DNA of 64,000 nucleotides. It comes from Parapristionchus giblindavisi (lineage: Eukaryota > Nematoda > Chromadorea > Rhabditida > Diplogasteridae). Both the position numbers and the translations under genes were made by a program. Under the pieces are notes generated by a model. It did not search any database, had not been told where the DNA came from, and saw only the letters and a list, made by a program, of their open reading frames with translations. The stretch spans positions 310,001 to 374,000 of the forward strand of contig CALSFV010000294.1 of NCBI GenBank assembly GCA_943737045.1. The letters run 5' to 3'. Below, one piece after another: positions 34,732-49,100 of this stretch. The first letter of the stretch is position 1. The number at the start of each line of letters is the position of its first letter.

Positions 34732-37700
34732 ATGGGGCCGCGTGAGTCTCACATAGGAATCGCGGTACTGACGTTCATCGTTGCTGCGACCAACGCACAA
34801 TTCTCATCACCCTCAGGTAATGCATAGTTACATTTGCCTAATCGGCCCACGCCGTCACGAAAAATTTGAACGGTAGCTTACTGTTTCCCCATTGACTATC
34901 AGGTGTTTCCGTTAGGGTCCAAACACACCGAAATTTATGTGAACGTGTACGTAAGCGAAATATAGCGCTAGTTTACGTGACGACGTATGCACTTAAGTAA
35001 ATGTAACGACGGCTACGTTAAATAGGAAATCATATTTAGATAACTATGGAATTTAAGAAATATTACTTATTCAAAATAAGTCTGCGATCATAGTATTGAC
35101 ACATTGCCAAACAAAATACCGCTGTTTAGAAGAAAGTATACTGTAGTTGGATAATTTCAATCGATTGATGGTTCTACACAATGTCAGCTGACATGTCAGT
35201 AAAATGGTTAACTTTTATTGACCTATTTTTCGTTCAGATGTACGAGGTGATTGTGTGGACAAGGTGGATGGAGTGTATCCGACTGGCCACTGCTCTTCTT
35301 ACTTCTTAGAATGCACAGGAGGACAGACAGTTCGGGTAAATATTATTATTTGTATAATTGGCTGGATCTTTTTGCATTAATATTTGATGTTTTTGTAGCA
35401 AAATTGCTCTGACGGCCTATGGTTCAATCCACAGAAGCTGCAGTGCGACTATCGTGAGAATATTGCCGAATGCCAAGGTAGTAATTAATTTTATTTGATT
35501 CAATTCTTTTTATTTTAACTATTATAATTGCAATTAAAATCATACAATTCAATTTAAATTATGTTTTAATTATTTAATTTTAAGATCCGTTCTCTTGTGT
35601 CGGTCGTGATGATGGCGTGTACGGTGATGGATGTACATCTATGTTCTGGTTCTGTCGAGACGGCCAACTCCTGCATTCTTCATGTCCTCGAGGAACATTC
35701 TTCAACATCGATACGAAATCGGTATCTAGGATTTTATTATCAGCATTTCTTTAAAGCGCCTTTTTTCGCAGTGTGATTACAAGCGCAATATTCGTGCGTG
35801 CGGCGGAGACCCAAACTCGACACCTGCGCCAAGGACTCGCGCCACTCGAGCGCCAATGTCCACCACTACTACTGCTTCCTCGATGACTAAGGAGCCATCG
35901 ACAGAATCTCTACCTGTACTCTCTGATGCAATCTCAACTGAAGTTCCCTATGGACAGACATATCCCACATACGCTCCACGCCAACGTAAGTTCATTACTC
36001 TCAATATTATTATTATGTTATAATAGCTAGTCGCTCAAGCTTACTATACCGTGGTCAATGTCTCCAGAGGTTACTGTAGCTTGATATACTGTATGTGTAT
36101 GTTTGTAGGCATCTCTGGAATAGTAGCCAAGACTCCACTGATTGATTCAACAGCTGGAACTGCTTGTGCTGGAAAGGAAGATGGAGCACATTCTCTCACT
36201 CGATGTGGTCACAAATATGTTCTGTGCTGGGCTGGAACTGGAGAAGTATTGTCTTGCCAGGAGGTATTGTATTCTTGGATGTTGTAGCAGCTTGATAACA
36301 TAATCGATTCAGGGACTAAAGTTCAACGAGGCTACTGGAGGCTGTGACTACCCAGGCAATGTGGCTTCTTGTGCAAATGGAGCTGCTTCCGATAAACCTT
36401 CTCGTAAACGTATTGATAGTAGAAAACACACGAAGGTCCCGGCACGATCATCTCCTACCGTATCCCCGGCCTCCATGTCTGCTTATGGATTGCACGTCGC
36501 CGATGTACCTGAACCATCACTGCCCATTCCTCGCCATTCGTCAACTTTCGGTTTGTTATTTTTTCTCTGATGGGTCAGAGTTTACTATTGATAATTGCAG
36601 ATTGTTCCGGTCGTGAAGATGGAACATATGGTTTTAGACGATGTGTGGAAGAGTTTTTCCAATGTGTAGCTGGTCAGGCCTTCTCACAGTTGTGTCCTCA
36701 AGGACTCGTATTCGATGAGAAACGGAAAGAATGTACATTCAGTGAGAGGTGAGTTGTCTTTAGTTTACTCGGATTCTGTGTCTTTTTCAGTATACAGTAT
36801 AATGATATTTCATTTCTAGATGTGGCGTTCCACCTGAGGCCCCTCTTACTCCAGCAGCTTATGTTGTTACTCAACAAATTGTTACTGACTCTAGCTTTGG
36901 TAAAGATTAATGTAGTTATATATTGATTGGTTGATTACTATATCCTCTGAACTTACGACGTTTATCAATTTGATTAAGATTGTTCATCTCGTGATGATGG
37001 CTCCTATTCTATCGGATGCGTCGAGGAATACTTCCAATGCGTTGCTGGTCGTGTTTACCATCAGATCTGTCCTCAGGGACTTGTCTTTGATGACGTCACC
37101 AAGTCGTGTGATTATCCTGAGATGTAAGAGGATACAGTAACTGATTGGTTATTGATTGATTAATTGTAGATGCACGGCTCCTCATTTGACTGGAGCTCAA
37201 GATGTACCTACTACTCCGATCATTGTCTCAACAACTAATCCATCTGTTTCTGTATCACCCATAGGTATGGTAATCTGTTATTGTTTTGTACAATGCGTCA
37301 TTCCTAACCTCGACGTTATAGATTGTTCGAGCCGTGCGGATGGAACGTACAGCGATGGTTGTGTACCTGACTTCGTGCAGTGTGTCTCTGGTTTCCCTTA
37401 CCCGAATCGCTGCCCCGAAGGCCTTGTCTTTGATGGAGCATCACAATCCTGTCAATATCCTTTGAGGTTTGTAGTTTGATCATGTATTGATCTTTGGTCT
37501 TTGCAGTCTGAATATCTTGCTCCTTCAGTTGTGGTCAACCTCGTCCTCTTGATGATTACGTATCTCAAACTGTTACTAATGACGTCACTTCATCAAACGT
37601 TCTCCCATCAAATGTCAACTTTGGTAAGTAATCGTTTTGATATTATGTTAGGATTGCGGTATTGGACGTCGACGACAGTAATATTTGTGTTATATTCAGA

Positions 37701-40700
37701 CTGTTCAACTCGTACGGATGGAATGTACAGTAATGGCTGCACTACGGACTTCTTCCAGTGTGTAGGAGGTATCGTCTATGCTCAACGTTGTCCATCTGGA
37801 CTTGTTTTTGATGGAAAGGTGTGCGAATACCCGGAGAGGTTTGTCTAATCTCCTCTTCTCGAACAACCATAATACGTACTGATCCAGATGTGGCCTTCCT
37901 CAAGTCGAGAAACCCTCTGCTGATGTCTCCCGACCCACGATGTCTAGTGTAGTGATCACTCCAACACTTGCTCCTGTCGATATTGGTTAATGATCTTTGG
38001 TGTTTGTAGTTTGATCTTTGATCTTTATAGATTGTTCTGGTCGTCCAGATGGTCAATACTCTAATGGATGTACTCGTGGATTCGTTCAATGTGTCAATGG
38101 AATGGGTTTGGCCTCTCTCTGCCCCGAAGGACTTTTCTTCGTTCAGGTATACTGTAGTTACAATCAATGACCTACTATCGGAGTACGGTATCTGATTGTG
38201 TTCGTTGTAGGAGACTGCTCGTTGTGATTATCCATTGAATTGTGCCCCAGCATCTACAGTAGATGTTCAACTACCATCTGTGCAGCGTCTAGAACCAACT
38301 GCACCAGCTACAACTACTGCTGAACCCGCTCGTGATGGTCTTCTTATTGGTATGATATCTGACCAAGTTGAACTACCGTAATCATGCCATGTTTGTAGAT
38401 TGTATCTCACTGACAGATGGTTTATATTCATCCGGTTGCTCATCTGCCTTTGTCCAATGCTCTGCTGGAAATGCCTACCCTCTGGAGTGCCCAACTGGTC
38501 TTGTCTTTGACAAGGTATTTTCGATTATATCTCTTTATTTTGTCCATTCTATAATAATAATAATAATCTTTATCACATCTGCACATTGGTGCGGTGGGTC
38601 ATGACAGGGGGTTCTTCATAGATTAATGGGTTACAATTCTTTCTTCTATTCATCGGTTCATCGTTCGTGTATATCTTGATGGTTTTTCAACATCTGCGCT
38701 TACTACGAAGTAGAATCCAGAGAATAATCCATTAGAAATAGAAGTGAACAACCCACGTAGCAGTAGATACTCCGTCCGAAGAAGCTGCATGAAGAAGGAA
38801 ATACACCTCCCGGCTTTCCAAACACCTTCTGGGAGGGGATTCAACTGGGTTTCTTATCTGTAGATGGAATAGACAAGGGAAGGTGGACAATGGTCACTTG
38901 GACAACAATGTCATATCGACCGCACGCTCGACAGAAAAGCAGAAGAAATTCTATGAACCTCTGAATGCTTTTCTGTAATTGTTGATTTTAATCAATTCAA
39001 TTTTGCAGTCTCAACTTCAATGTGTATGGCCGGAATCTTGTTCTGATGTGTCCCCTACCGTAACTCTTCCTACCGTATCCATTCCCGTTGATGTGGCTGA
39101 ACAAAATCATGATGCTCCAAAGCCAATTATCGATTTGGATGAAGATTCGTTGACAACTGATGCTCCACTTCCTATGGTTCACGATGTAAGGAATTATCTA
39201 TATATTGAACGATATTATTGATCGATCATAATAATGATTGATTATCTATTTCAGGATGGATCTACGTGTACTGGTAAAGGACGTCGTGCGATGGGAACGT
39301 GTAGCTCTGGATTTGTGCAGTGTATCGGTGGCAAGCTGATTGCTAGAAGGTATACGGTAGTTAGGAGTAATTATCTAATATCTAATGTTTATGTTTATCC
39401 TGTAAGCATATCATATGTAGAGGGGTGAGGGAAACAGGGGGGGGGGAATGCTCTTATTCGCCATATTTATCCCTCTCAAAAAGTCCAAAGGTTCCAAAAG
39501 AGCCTTCTAGGAGGGATTCGAAAATTATCGATTTTCATTTACTGAATATGTTTGTAGATGTCCTGGACAATCACTATTCGACGACAAGATTGGACTATGT
39601 GTCTATGATCTGGATGGATGTGAGATGGATGAAGTGATAGAAACTACTGAACAAGTGAGTGCAAATCGGAAACGTCGACTATCCATACTCACATGGTGCA
39701 CCAAATGCACACCATTATGCTTTGAGGAATCTACTCCGGTCGCAACATCTGATGCTCCAGTCAAGCCAGTCTTTGGTGTCGAGACTCCTATACTCAAAGA
39801 GATTCCACAGCATAATGCCCCAAGGTACAGTAGTTGACAATACTTCAGAACACCGGACCAGTCCAAAAGGGGGAAAAATAAAATAAACACGATGGTAAAG
39901 GCCTTTCATGCTATACTTTTATTTTATACTATACATTTGGACTGGTACGGTGTCCAGTAGTTAACGTCTATGATCGATTTGGATTTCTAAATGGGATAGT
40001 TGCAGCACTCCATCCTCTGATCAGTATATTCGTAACCAACAGAATGATTATCAACAACAAGTCAGTTATCAACAATCCGGATATCGGCAATCTAGCTATC
40101 AGCCGGCTGGATCTCAACAAGCTGACTACCAGCAAACCGGATATCAACAGACTGGGTACCAGCAGAGCGACTATCAGCAAACTAAATATCAGCAGCAAGA
40201 ACAATACTACCAGCCATCTCCAGCTCAACAGTACTCGACTGATAATGAACAAAGATATGAGCAGCCAACACAGCAGTATTCTTATGGTGGAGAATACAAC
40301 CAGTACCCACAATCCATCAATAATGGAGTATATGAACAACCACAAGTGTATGATCAATCACAGAATGAACAAGTATACACTAGCTATGTTGCTCCTTCTA
40401 AAGTTTCTTCATATCAACAAACAATAGCTGCTCAAGAACCTCTTCCGCAATATGCTCCAGCCTACTCTTCATTCGATAATTCTGGTTATGTACCCACTTT
40501 TGTTGAGTCTGCCCCTATTGTTGATACAACTATTGCCCCTGAGTGTGAAGGTGGTGATAAGAGACGTGTTGCTGCATGTTCTATTGCCTATGAAGAATGT
40601 TCACCAACCGTTCGACGATGGATACGAAAGGCTTGTGGAAAGTCTCATCGTTTCGATTCAACCATAAACAAATGCAAGGCTGTCTATGAGGTGAGTTTTC

Positions 40701-43025
40701 TCTTTTTTATCCATACTTGATTACGGTAGTTTGATCTTTGATCTTTGAGATTCGTGAGTGCGATGAGCCAATGTCTTCATACATTCCTCCTCTGGTACAA
40801 GAACAACCTTCAGTTATTGCCTATCCTGAACCATCTCGAACTGATTTCGTCGTTCCCTCTGGAAATGTGTATGAAAATGTAAGTTGATGTATATACTAAC
40901 TTGGTACTTTAATATTTGATGTTTTAAGAAGGAAGTGTTGGATCCATTCTATGGTGGTCATTCATCTGGTCGTATTGCAACTAATCCATTCTATGCTCGT
41001 GGAGTATCTGGATCATTCTATACTCCTGATGGATTCAGTTGGATTGGATCTGCAGTCAGTGATGGGCATCCTCATAGACAGTACCACAAGTGAGTTAATC
41101 ATTCATTGGCTAACCATTATCCAAGTTATGTTTAGATCTCGCGGCGCTCCTCGTCTACGCAAGGGATATGTTCTTGTAGAGGGAAATCCATTCGGTTATG
41201 GACGCAGTGTTAGCAAAGGTACCGCAGCGATATCAGTTGTAAATGTCTTATCTAATCTTTCACTCCTTATTTGTAGAATTGAATGATGAATGGAAAGGAC
41301 ATCGTGTTCATGATGGACCCCTTCGTAGTCCACTCTTGAAGAATAAACATCGTGTACGAGGATTGAAAGATGCATTCAAGGTATGTCTCATCTTTTATTT
41401 TTTCATTGATCTATTCAGTTTGATCTTTGATCTTTGCAGGGCAAACCCGATCCTTTCGTTGCCCCTCTATCGATGACAAATCCTTTTGTGAGAATACGTG
41501 GATCTGATGGAAACCGTCGTCGTGGACGCAGACGGTGTGTTTAATGTTGTGGTTGTGTACACCGAGGGATACTGTAGTCTATTGTGGTGTGGTAACGAGG
41601 GATACTGTAGTCTATTGTTGTGTTGTAGTTGTGATCGTCGTCGTTCACACCATAAGAGACGTCATGATGATGATGATGAAGACTGTGAATGGGATAATGA
41701 TGAAGATGAGAGGGAGAAGGACAATGGAGTAGTCAAGAAGGTACGGTAGAGTGATATCGTGGTATGATCTTTGATCTTTGCAGGACCCCATGTCATCCAA
41801 AGCTCTGGCCGAACAAGCTCGTCTAGCAGTGAAAGCTGCAAAGGTATCGATTGTTCTTTATTACAGTTAGTCAATCGATATTTACAGATTTGGAATGGAA
41901 ATAAAGCGAAGAATACTGGAGGAAAGACTGGTGGAAAGGTTCAAGGCAAGATCACAACTACAACTACTACCACGACCGATGCGACTGAGACAATTGATGA
42001 AGAGGTACGGTATCTGCTGATTACTTCATTCGATGTTTACGGTATGATCATGATTTTTTGTTCAGAACGAAACTCTTCGCGTAGCATCCGATCCTGATGT
42101 CAACTCTCGCGAGGAACAGTCTACCGTAATTGATGCTGAAGCTGATCCTGAACTCGTTCCTGAAGATATCGAACCAATTTTGGATTCTGAAGATGGAGAC
42201 GATGATACTGTATGTTACTTCATACACTATGTTTTACGTGAAATGATTTTATTGGTTTATTTATTATAGGCTGTCGAAGATGGTGAGGCGACGAATATTG
42301 AAGAAGGAGTTGATATCGAGAGGGCTGCACAGCATGGGGAAGAACTTGAGGATGATCAGGATGAGAATGCGATAGAGGATGAAGAAGAGGAAGATGTCGA
42401 TGATGATGGATCATCTACTGATGTTGTCCCTGCTGAAGATGAACAAGATGAGAATACTGTAGAAGATGATGAAGGTTCGGAAGATGATGGAACATCTACT
42501 GATGTGACGGGTGATGAAGATGAGAAAGATGTCGACTACGAGACGAGAAAGGATGAAGAGGCTGAGGCTGAAAGAATCGTATCAGATATGGAAGAGAATG
42601 AAGAGGTACTACAACTGGGTTATGGTATCCATTATTGATTATTGATTGAATTTAGAATGAAGAATCACCTGAAGATGAAGATGATGAATCAGATGAAATG
42701 GAGACTGAGAATGAAGAGGTAGGTGTTTCACTTTCGTTTGTTGTCAATGTGGGAATATATGATACCATAAGTAACCGATGTGAATTGAAGGAATCCGTTC
42801 CTGAAGATGATGAGAAGGATGTTAATGCATCTGAGATGATCGATGATAAAGAGGATACTGTAAATGAAGATGATGATAATCAAGAAGAAGCAAAAGAAGA
42901 TGAAGAGTCTAAAGATGATCAACAATCCCAAGTTGATAATGAAACCGTCGAGGAAACTGACGAAGATACGGTAGGTTCAGATATCGATCGATATAGCTTT
43001 ATTATTTTGAATAATATATATATAT

Positions 43026-43109
<84 letters not shown>

Positions 43110-46100
43110 AATTTTCTAGACCGAAGAGGTTTCGACTGAGTTGCCTTATGAAGATGAGAAGGATAACGATGAAACTGAAGAAAATGTAGATGATGAAAAT
43201 CCAGTTGATGAGGTAGATTTGATCTTTGATCTATGGTCTAAACTAATCTTTGATCTAGACCACCGAAGAGGTTTCGACTGAGTTGCCTTATGAAGATGAG
43301 AAGGATAACGATGAAACTGAAGAAAATGTAGATGATGAAAATCCAGTTGATGAGGTAGATTTGATCTTTGATCTATGGTCTAAACTAATCTTTGATCTAG
43401 ACCACCGAAGAGGTTTCGACTGAGTTGCCTTATGAAGATGAGAAGGATAACGATGAAACTGAAGAAAATGTAGATGATGAAAATCCAGTTGATGAGGTAG
43501 ATTTGATCTTTGATCTATGGTCTAAACTAATCTTTGATCTAGACCACCGAAGAGGTTTCGACTGAGTTGCCTTATGAAGATGAGAAGGATAACGATGAAA
43601 CTGAAGAAAATGTGGATGATGAAAATCCGGTTGATGAGGTAGATTTGATCTTTGATCTCTAATCTAAACTAATCTTTCATCTCAATCAGGATACTGCTCT
43701 GTCTGAGAGTGCTGAAGAGTCTGCTGATGATGCAGTGAAAGAACTTCAAGAACAAGCTGAAAATGAGGCCTTTGAGAAGGAAGAAGACGTTGACGCCTTT
43801 CCAATAGATGATAAGGTTGGTTCAGTAGTTGGAGTCCTGTCACGATGACTACAGTAACCCATACTATCGATTACAGGAAGATGCCGAATCCGTACCTGAA
43901 GATGGAGACAAGGATGTCGAGGCATCTGAAGACTCTGATGATAAGGAGGATACGATAGATGATGAAGAAGGAAAGGAAGATGACGAAGAAGAGGAAGAGG
44001 AGTCATCTGTCGAACCATCAGAGGATACGGTATGAATGAATGAATTGATGGATGGATGGATGGATTATGGTAGATGTTTCAGTCTGTCGAATCTGATGAT
44101 GATGAAGATACGATGGTAAATGAAGATATGAAGGGTGATGATGTGAATGAAGATGAAAGAAATGAGACAATTGAAGAAGACGAAAGTGCACAGAGTGAAG
44201 ATATACAAGATTCTCACACTTCTGAAGATGATGTCAATTCTGAGGAAAAGAATGATTCGGAACCTGTAGATGACGCCAGCGACGAAGCTGAAGGCATTGA
44301 CGTCGCTGAGAATCCAGAGGAACCTGAATCGATTGAAGAGGTACTAAACGGTAGTAATAAGATTACGGTAGTTGGTGGTGATGTATCATTCCATTAGAAA
44401 TCAATCGTACACTCATGTCCTAACTGTTGTTTGTTTCAGTCTGCTGATGTATCTGAGAAGGACGAAGACGATGCTGATGAGACGGTAAGTGTATTGTGAG
44501 ATATAGTATGAGTCATTTATTGATTGATCTTATTTAGACTGATTTGCCAGACGATAATGTATCTGAAGTGACTGAAGATGATGACGACGAGATTAATGAT
44601 GTTGCTGATCTATCTGTTGCTCAAGAGGTATACGGTAGATTTACTGAAGATATATTGATCTTTGACCTCTGTTCAGGCTCAAGATCGGGCGTCCGAATCG
44701 GAAGACGATGAATCTGTCGACTCTGCATCTGAGAAGATTGACGAAACTGAAGTTGAGGAGGAATCTGATTCCACTGACGAAGCTGAGAATCCAGAAGAAC
44801 CTGAATCTATTGAAGAGGTATGATATAGTTAACGTAGTTAGTCCATATATACCTGTTTCAGAATGCCGAAGTTGAAACTTCTGATGCCTCCGTTGATGTT
44901 GAAGAGACGGAAGAAGGCGAGGAAGAAGATGCCCAGGACTTGACAGAGGAGGAGACTCCTGAAACACCTGAACAAAATGATGATGAGAAGAATAATGTAA
45001 ATGATGAAGATTCTCCCAAAGAAACGGAAGATGATGCGGATGATGAAACTAATATGGAAGAAGTTGATGCTGTTGCTGACGATGAAGACGTAAGCAGTTT
45101 ACTTTGTGTAGAGTATACAGTGGTCTAGATTGATCTTTGATCTTTATTCAGATTGGAGATGAACAAGTTAATGATGACACTGAATCGGAATCAGTTGACT
45201 CTGTCGACAAGATTGAAGAGACTGAAGATGATCATGACGAACATGTTGAGGTATAATGTTGACCTTGTTTGATCAAACACCAATCATGTTTCTCTAGGCT
45301 TTTATCATTACTAGACTATAAAAATAATAGTTTAGCAAATTTGAATTTTTAAATATTTGATGTTTGATATGTTGTAGTATGCTGACAACAAGGCGGATAC
45401 TGCTGATACTGAGGTTGATGATGTTGATGCCGAGACTGATGATGATACAACCGATGCCTCAGAGGATAATTCTGTTGAAAAGACTGAAGATGATGACACT
45501 GCTGATGAGGTGAGGATTACGGTAAATTTGAAAAATGAATGATCGATTTTTATAGGCCGTGAATGAAGTGGATGCTGAAGGTATAGTTGACGACGCGGTG
45601 GACAACTCCCATCCTGAAGAGGTTAGCGGTTACTTTCGGTTCTTTCTGGTCATAGGAGGTTTTTCAATTTTTGTGAAAATTTGGCTCACAATGTGGCCAG
45701 GTTTTTCGATTTTTGGCTCTAAATGCGGTCAGGCTTGGTGCTTTGCAACATACTGTAATACCTTGGTTGCTGTAACTTATTATTGCAGTTCGACGACTCT
45801 GAAGATGATCAAGAAGGCGATGAAGCTAATGAAGACCAGACACATGAGAACCCTGAAGAGAAGGAAGAAGACTTGGATGATGTAAGTAATACTGTATGAT
45901 TATTGGATCATGTCGAATGACATGATAATAATGGTTACGGTATCTACAGGACGATGAGACTGTTGATGATTCATCGACTGTTGGAATGGAGGAGAAGCTA
46001 AAGAGCGAGGTGAGGAATGAGACGAATTGTCATGACAAGACAATCGATAATGATGAATGTAAGGGTGTTGAACTTCCCGATGATGATGACATGGACCTCA

Positions 46101-49100
46101 CAAGATTCAAGAGATATGCTGGCTTCGTTCCTGTTGCTGCTCATATCCCACAGGTACTGCAATTAGTGTGGTGTGTGGTGTCATTTTTATCATACATGAC
46201 ATTTTGGTGTTTACTGTAAAATTAGTGCATCTGGAAAATTGGATGCAATGCCCCTGTAAAAATGACATTTATGAAATTTAAAAATGTGTCATGTAAAATT
46301 AACCTTTTTTTTTACAATTTTCATTTCGGATCCCCCCCCCAGCGCTCCATGTAGCTTGCCCATGTATGATTTATATACTTACAGAATACGAAGACTACCG
46401 TAACACGTCGACTTCTCGTTCCTCGTTCATCACGTCTTCATCGTTCACGATTCTCTCGTCTATGCTCTTCTTCCACTTCTGGTTCAATGATATCGATTGG
46501 ACAATGTAGACAGGACTTCATCTACTGTAAGAGTGCTCGACGACCAATTGTGAGTTGATCTTTGATCTTTGATCTTGAAATGGATTATCTTTGATCTCTA
46601 CAGGTAGCCGCTTGTCCTGTTGGTGATCTATTTGAAGCCATGCAGTCTACTTGTGTACCCACTGAGATCTGTGGTGTTGAATTATCCGCAAGCGTAAGTG
46701 TGATCTTTGATCTTTGAATAAGTAATTTTTGATCTCTGCAGAGTATTTCATCTCCTTCTCGATCTCATACTAATCATCATCATTCTCATGGTCAAATCTA
46801 TCGTCCCATGATACCTACACTTACTGAACAGACTACAACTATCGTCACGACGACATCTACAGTGAAGACTGATTTCATTGTATCTGATGCCGTGACGTCA
46901 TCATCATCATCATCGACTACTTCTTCCTTCTCATGTGATGGGCGTAGTGATGGAGCATATGCATCTGGATCATGTACTTCTGCTTACTTTGTTTGTGCAT
47001 CAGGCAATGTGTATTCGTATAATTGCCCTGAGGGACTGGTATATGACAGAGGTACAGATGCTTGTGAATGGCCCGCCAATCTGATCGAATGTGGAGGTAC
47101 GGTATCTACTTTGATGCCTTGTAGTACGGTACATTGATCTTTGGACTTTGTAGTATCAGGAACACCAAGTGCTGATGTGCCGACTACTGTAGCTTCAACT
47201 ACTCTATCCAATGAATACTTCAAGCCGACCTACACTCCTGTAGCAGCCGAGTACACGAAACCTGGTAATATATTGCATTATTGATTGATCTATTGTAGAT
47301 ATTGATTTGTTACAGATCGATCTATCGTTCTCGATGTTCCAACGACTCTAGCACCGATGACTGTACGATTTGATTGTGGTCAGAAGAAGGATGGAGGATT
47401 TGCTATCGATTGCAAGGTATAGATTATTATAACGACAAATATATCATTACCATGATTATATTAGGTGAATTCATAAGTAACGCTCGTTTTTCGCTTTCCA
47501 AAAAAATTGTCACAAAAATTTTACAAAGCATGGAGAATTCTTGAAATATTTTCCATTCGCATTGGTCACCTTCTACCTTCTACCCGGCAGTTTGTGGATC
47601 CCTTCGTGGTAAAAGGACTGGTGCAAATTCCGGAAATATGTGGCGAGTACGGTATGGATAGTGGTTCGGTCTTTGAAGTTTTGCCCGCTGAGGAAGTGAT
47701 GAAGCACCGCGAAGAGGTGACAACCATAGTCGGCAAGGCCGGGTGAGTACGGAGAGTGGGGAAGTACAGTTCAGTCATATTCCGTTAGCTCAGCCTGGGT
47801 CGTTATTTCGGTGTGAGATCGACCGTTGTCATGTTGAAATTATATCCGAGTGTCCTTCCCGCGTGATTGTTCGAGGAGGAGTCTTAGCTTCCGCAGCTGG
47901 AGAGTGTAGACATGTGTCGTGACAATCGTACCCTCGGGGAGGAGTTCCCAGTACTCTACTCCCGGTACCGAATACCAGACGCACAACATCACTTTTTGAT
48001 GGTGAAAATCGGGTTTGGGGGCATCTGCTCGATATTCGCGCTCACCGAACCACAGTCTCATTGGCTCTTTGTAATCGTAGGGCACCCACTTTTCATCACC
48101 GGTTATAACGTTGACCAGCCAAACAAGCCGGCGACGTAGAGTTAGAAAAGTCTTTGCCATGTCCATTCGGCGATCCTTGTCGAAGTCGGCTAGGATGTGG
48201 GGTAGACATCTTCCCTATTTTCACTTATTTCCGAGAGTGTGAAGGCCATGTACCACAGTGCTCTGGCTGACCCCAAGTGCCCTTGCAATATGACCGGTAT
48301 CGGGATACCGATCAGCCCTTTCCTCTTAAAGCAATCGATCGAGATCCACCTCCGGTAGGCGACTGGGTTAATCTTCATTTTCGAGGGAAAAGTCCTGTTT
48401 CTCGAATTTGAAGGCTCACTTTCTCACCGCTATTGCGTGAGGCACATGTGAGGGGTACACCTCTGCTAGGCGATGTTGAAAGTCAGGGCGTTTCAAGCCC
48501 GAGAGGGAGAGGAATAAAATAACGTTGCGAATGTGAATTCCGTCGGGGGCGAAATTGTGCGGTTTTCTCGCCTGGAGGACACGCGGGAAGTGAATCGAAA
48601 ACAACCCTAGGATATTCGAGGGACAGCCTATCTAGTGTATACAGCAGGGATGCTGGCAATAACAACAAAGCAAGAACGAGGCGACTGAAGTTGGGACTAA
48701 AAAACGAGCGTTACTTATGAATTCACCTAATATATATATGATTGAGGGAGGATTCGTTATGTGTGCCAATGGAATGGCTTCACTCATGCGATGTCCGCCC
48801 GCACTCACTTTTGATGAAGCTACTCAGGTACAGTAAATGGACTCGATGAATAGATCACGAAGTGATTATATTTGTAGGCTTGTCAGTATCCTGCTCATGT
48901 GCCTACCTGTGGAATGAACCCTATCTCCACTGAACCTATCACATCAAATGCTGTTGTTTCTTCAACTCCAACTACCATCTATCCTTCAACTTCTGCTTCC
49001 ATAGTACCTGTTGATGTATCTATTCAACAGCCTACTGCTGACAAAAGTGAGATTATTGATTGGAAATAACAACGATAGGTCGAATAGATAGGTTTTCAAA

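Larger units (their letters stand above)
41629..46154 (+). other. Acidic Asp/Glu region of the chitin-binding protein
   Basis: From RRSHHKRRHDDDDEDCEWDN onward about twenty exons, nearly all phase 0 at both ends, encode runs of E and D with V, S, T, A and N, roughly 1,000 residues with very few hydrophobic or Cys residues. It ends at NCHDKTIDNDECKGVELPDD before a basic stretch. The strong net negative charge could hold Ca2+ or cationic partners in an extracellular matrix; this is inference. Phase-0 symmetric exons allow gain or loss without a frameshift. Confidence 0.85.

Noticed and set aside
38267..38494. Minus-strand open frames across the chitin-binding exons
   Set aside because: They are antisense shadows of exons with clear Cys-patterned modules and splice sites on the plus strand.
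43120..43689. Regular 142-bp repeats as a CRISPR-like array
   Set aside because: The repeats are continuous exon plus intron units with conserved splice sites and coding frame; there are no short repeats with unique spacers, and the genome is eukaryotic.
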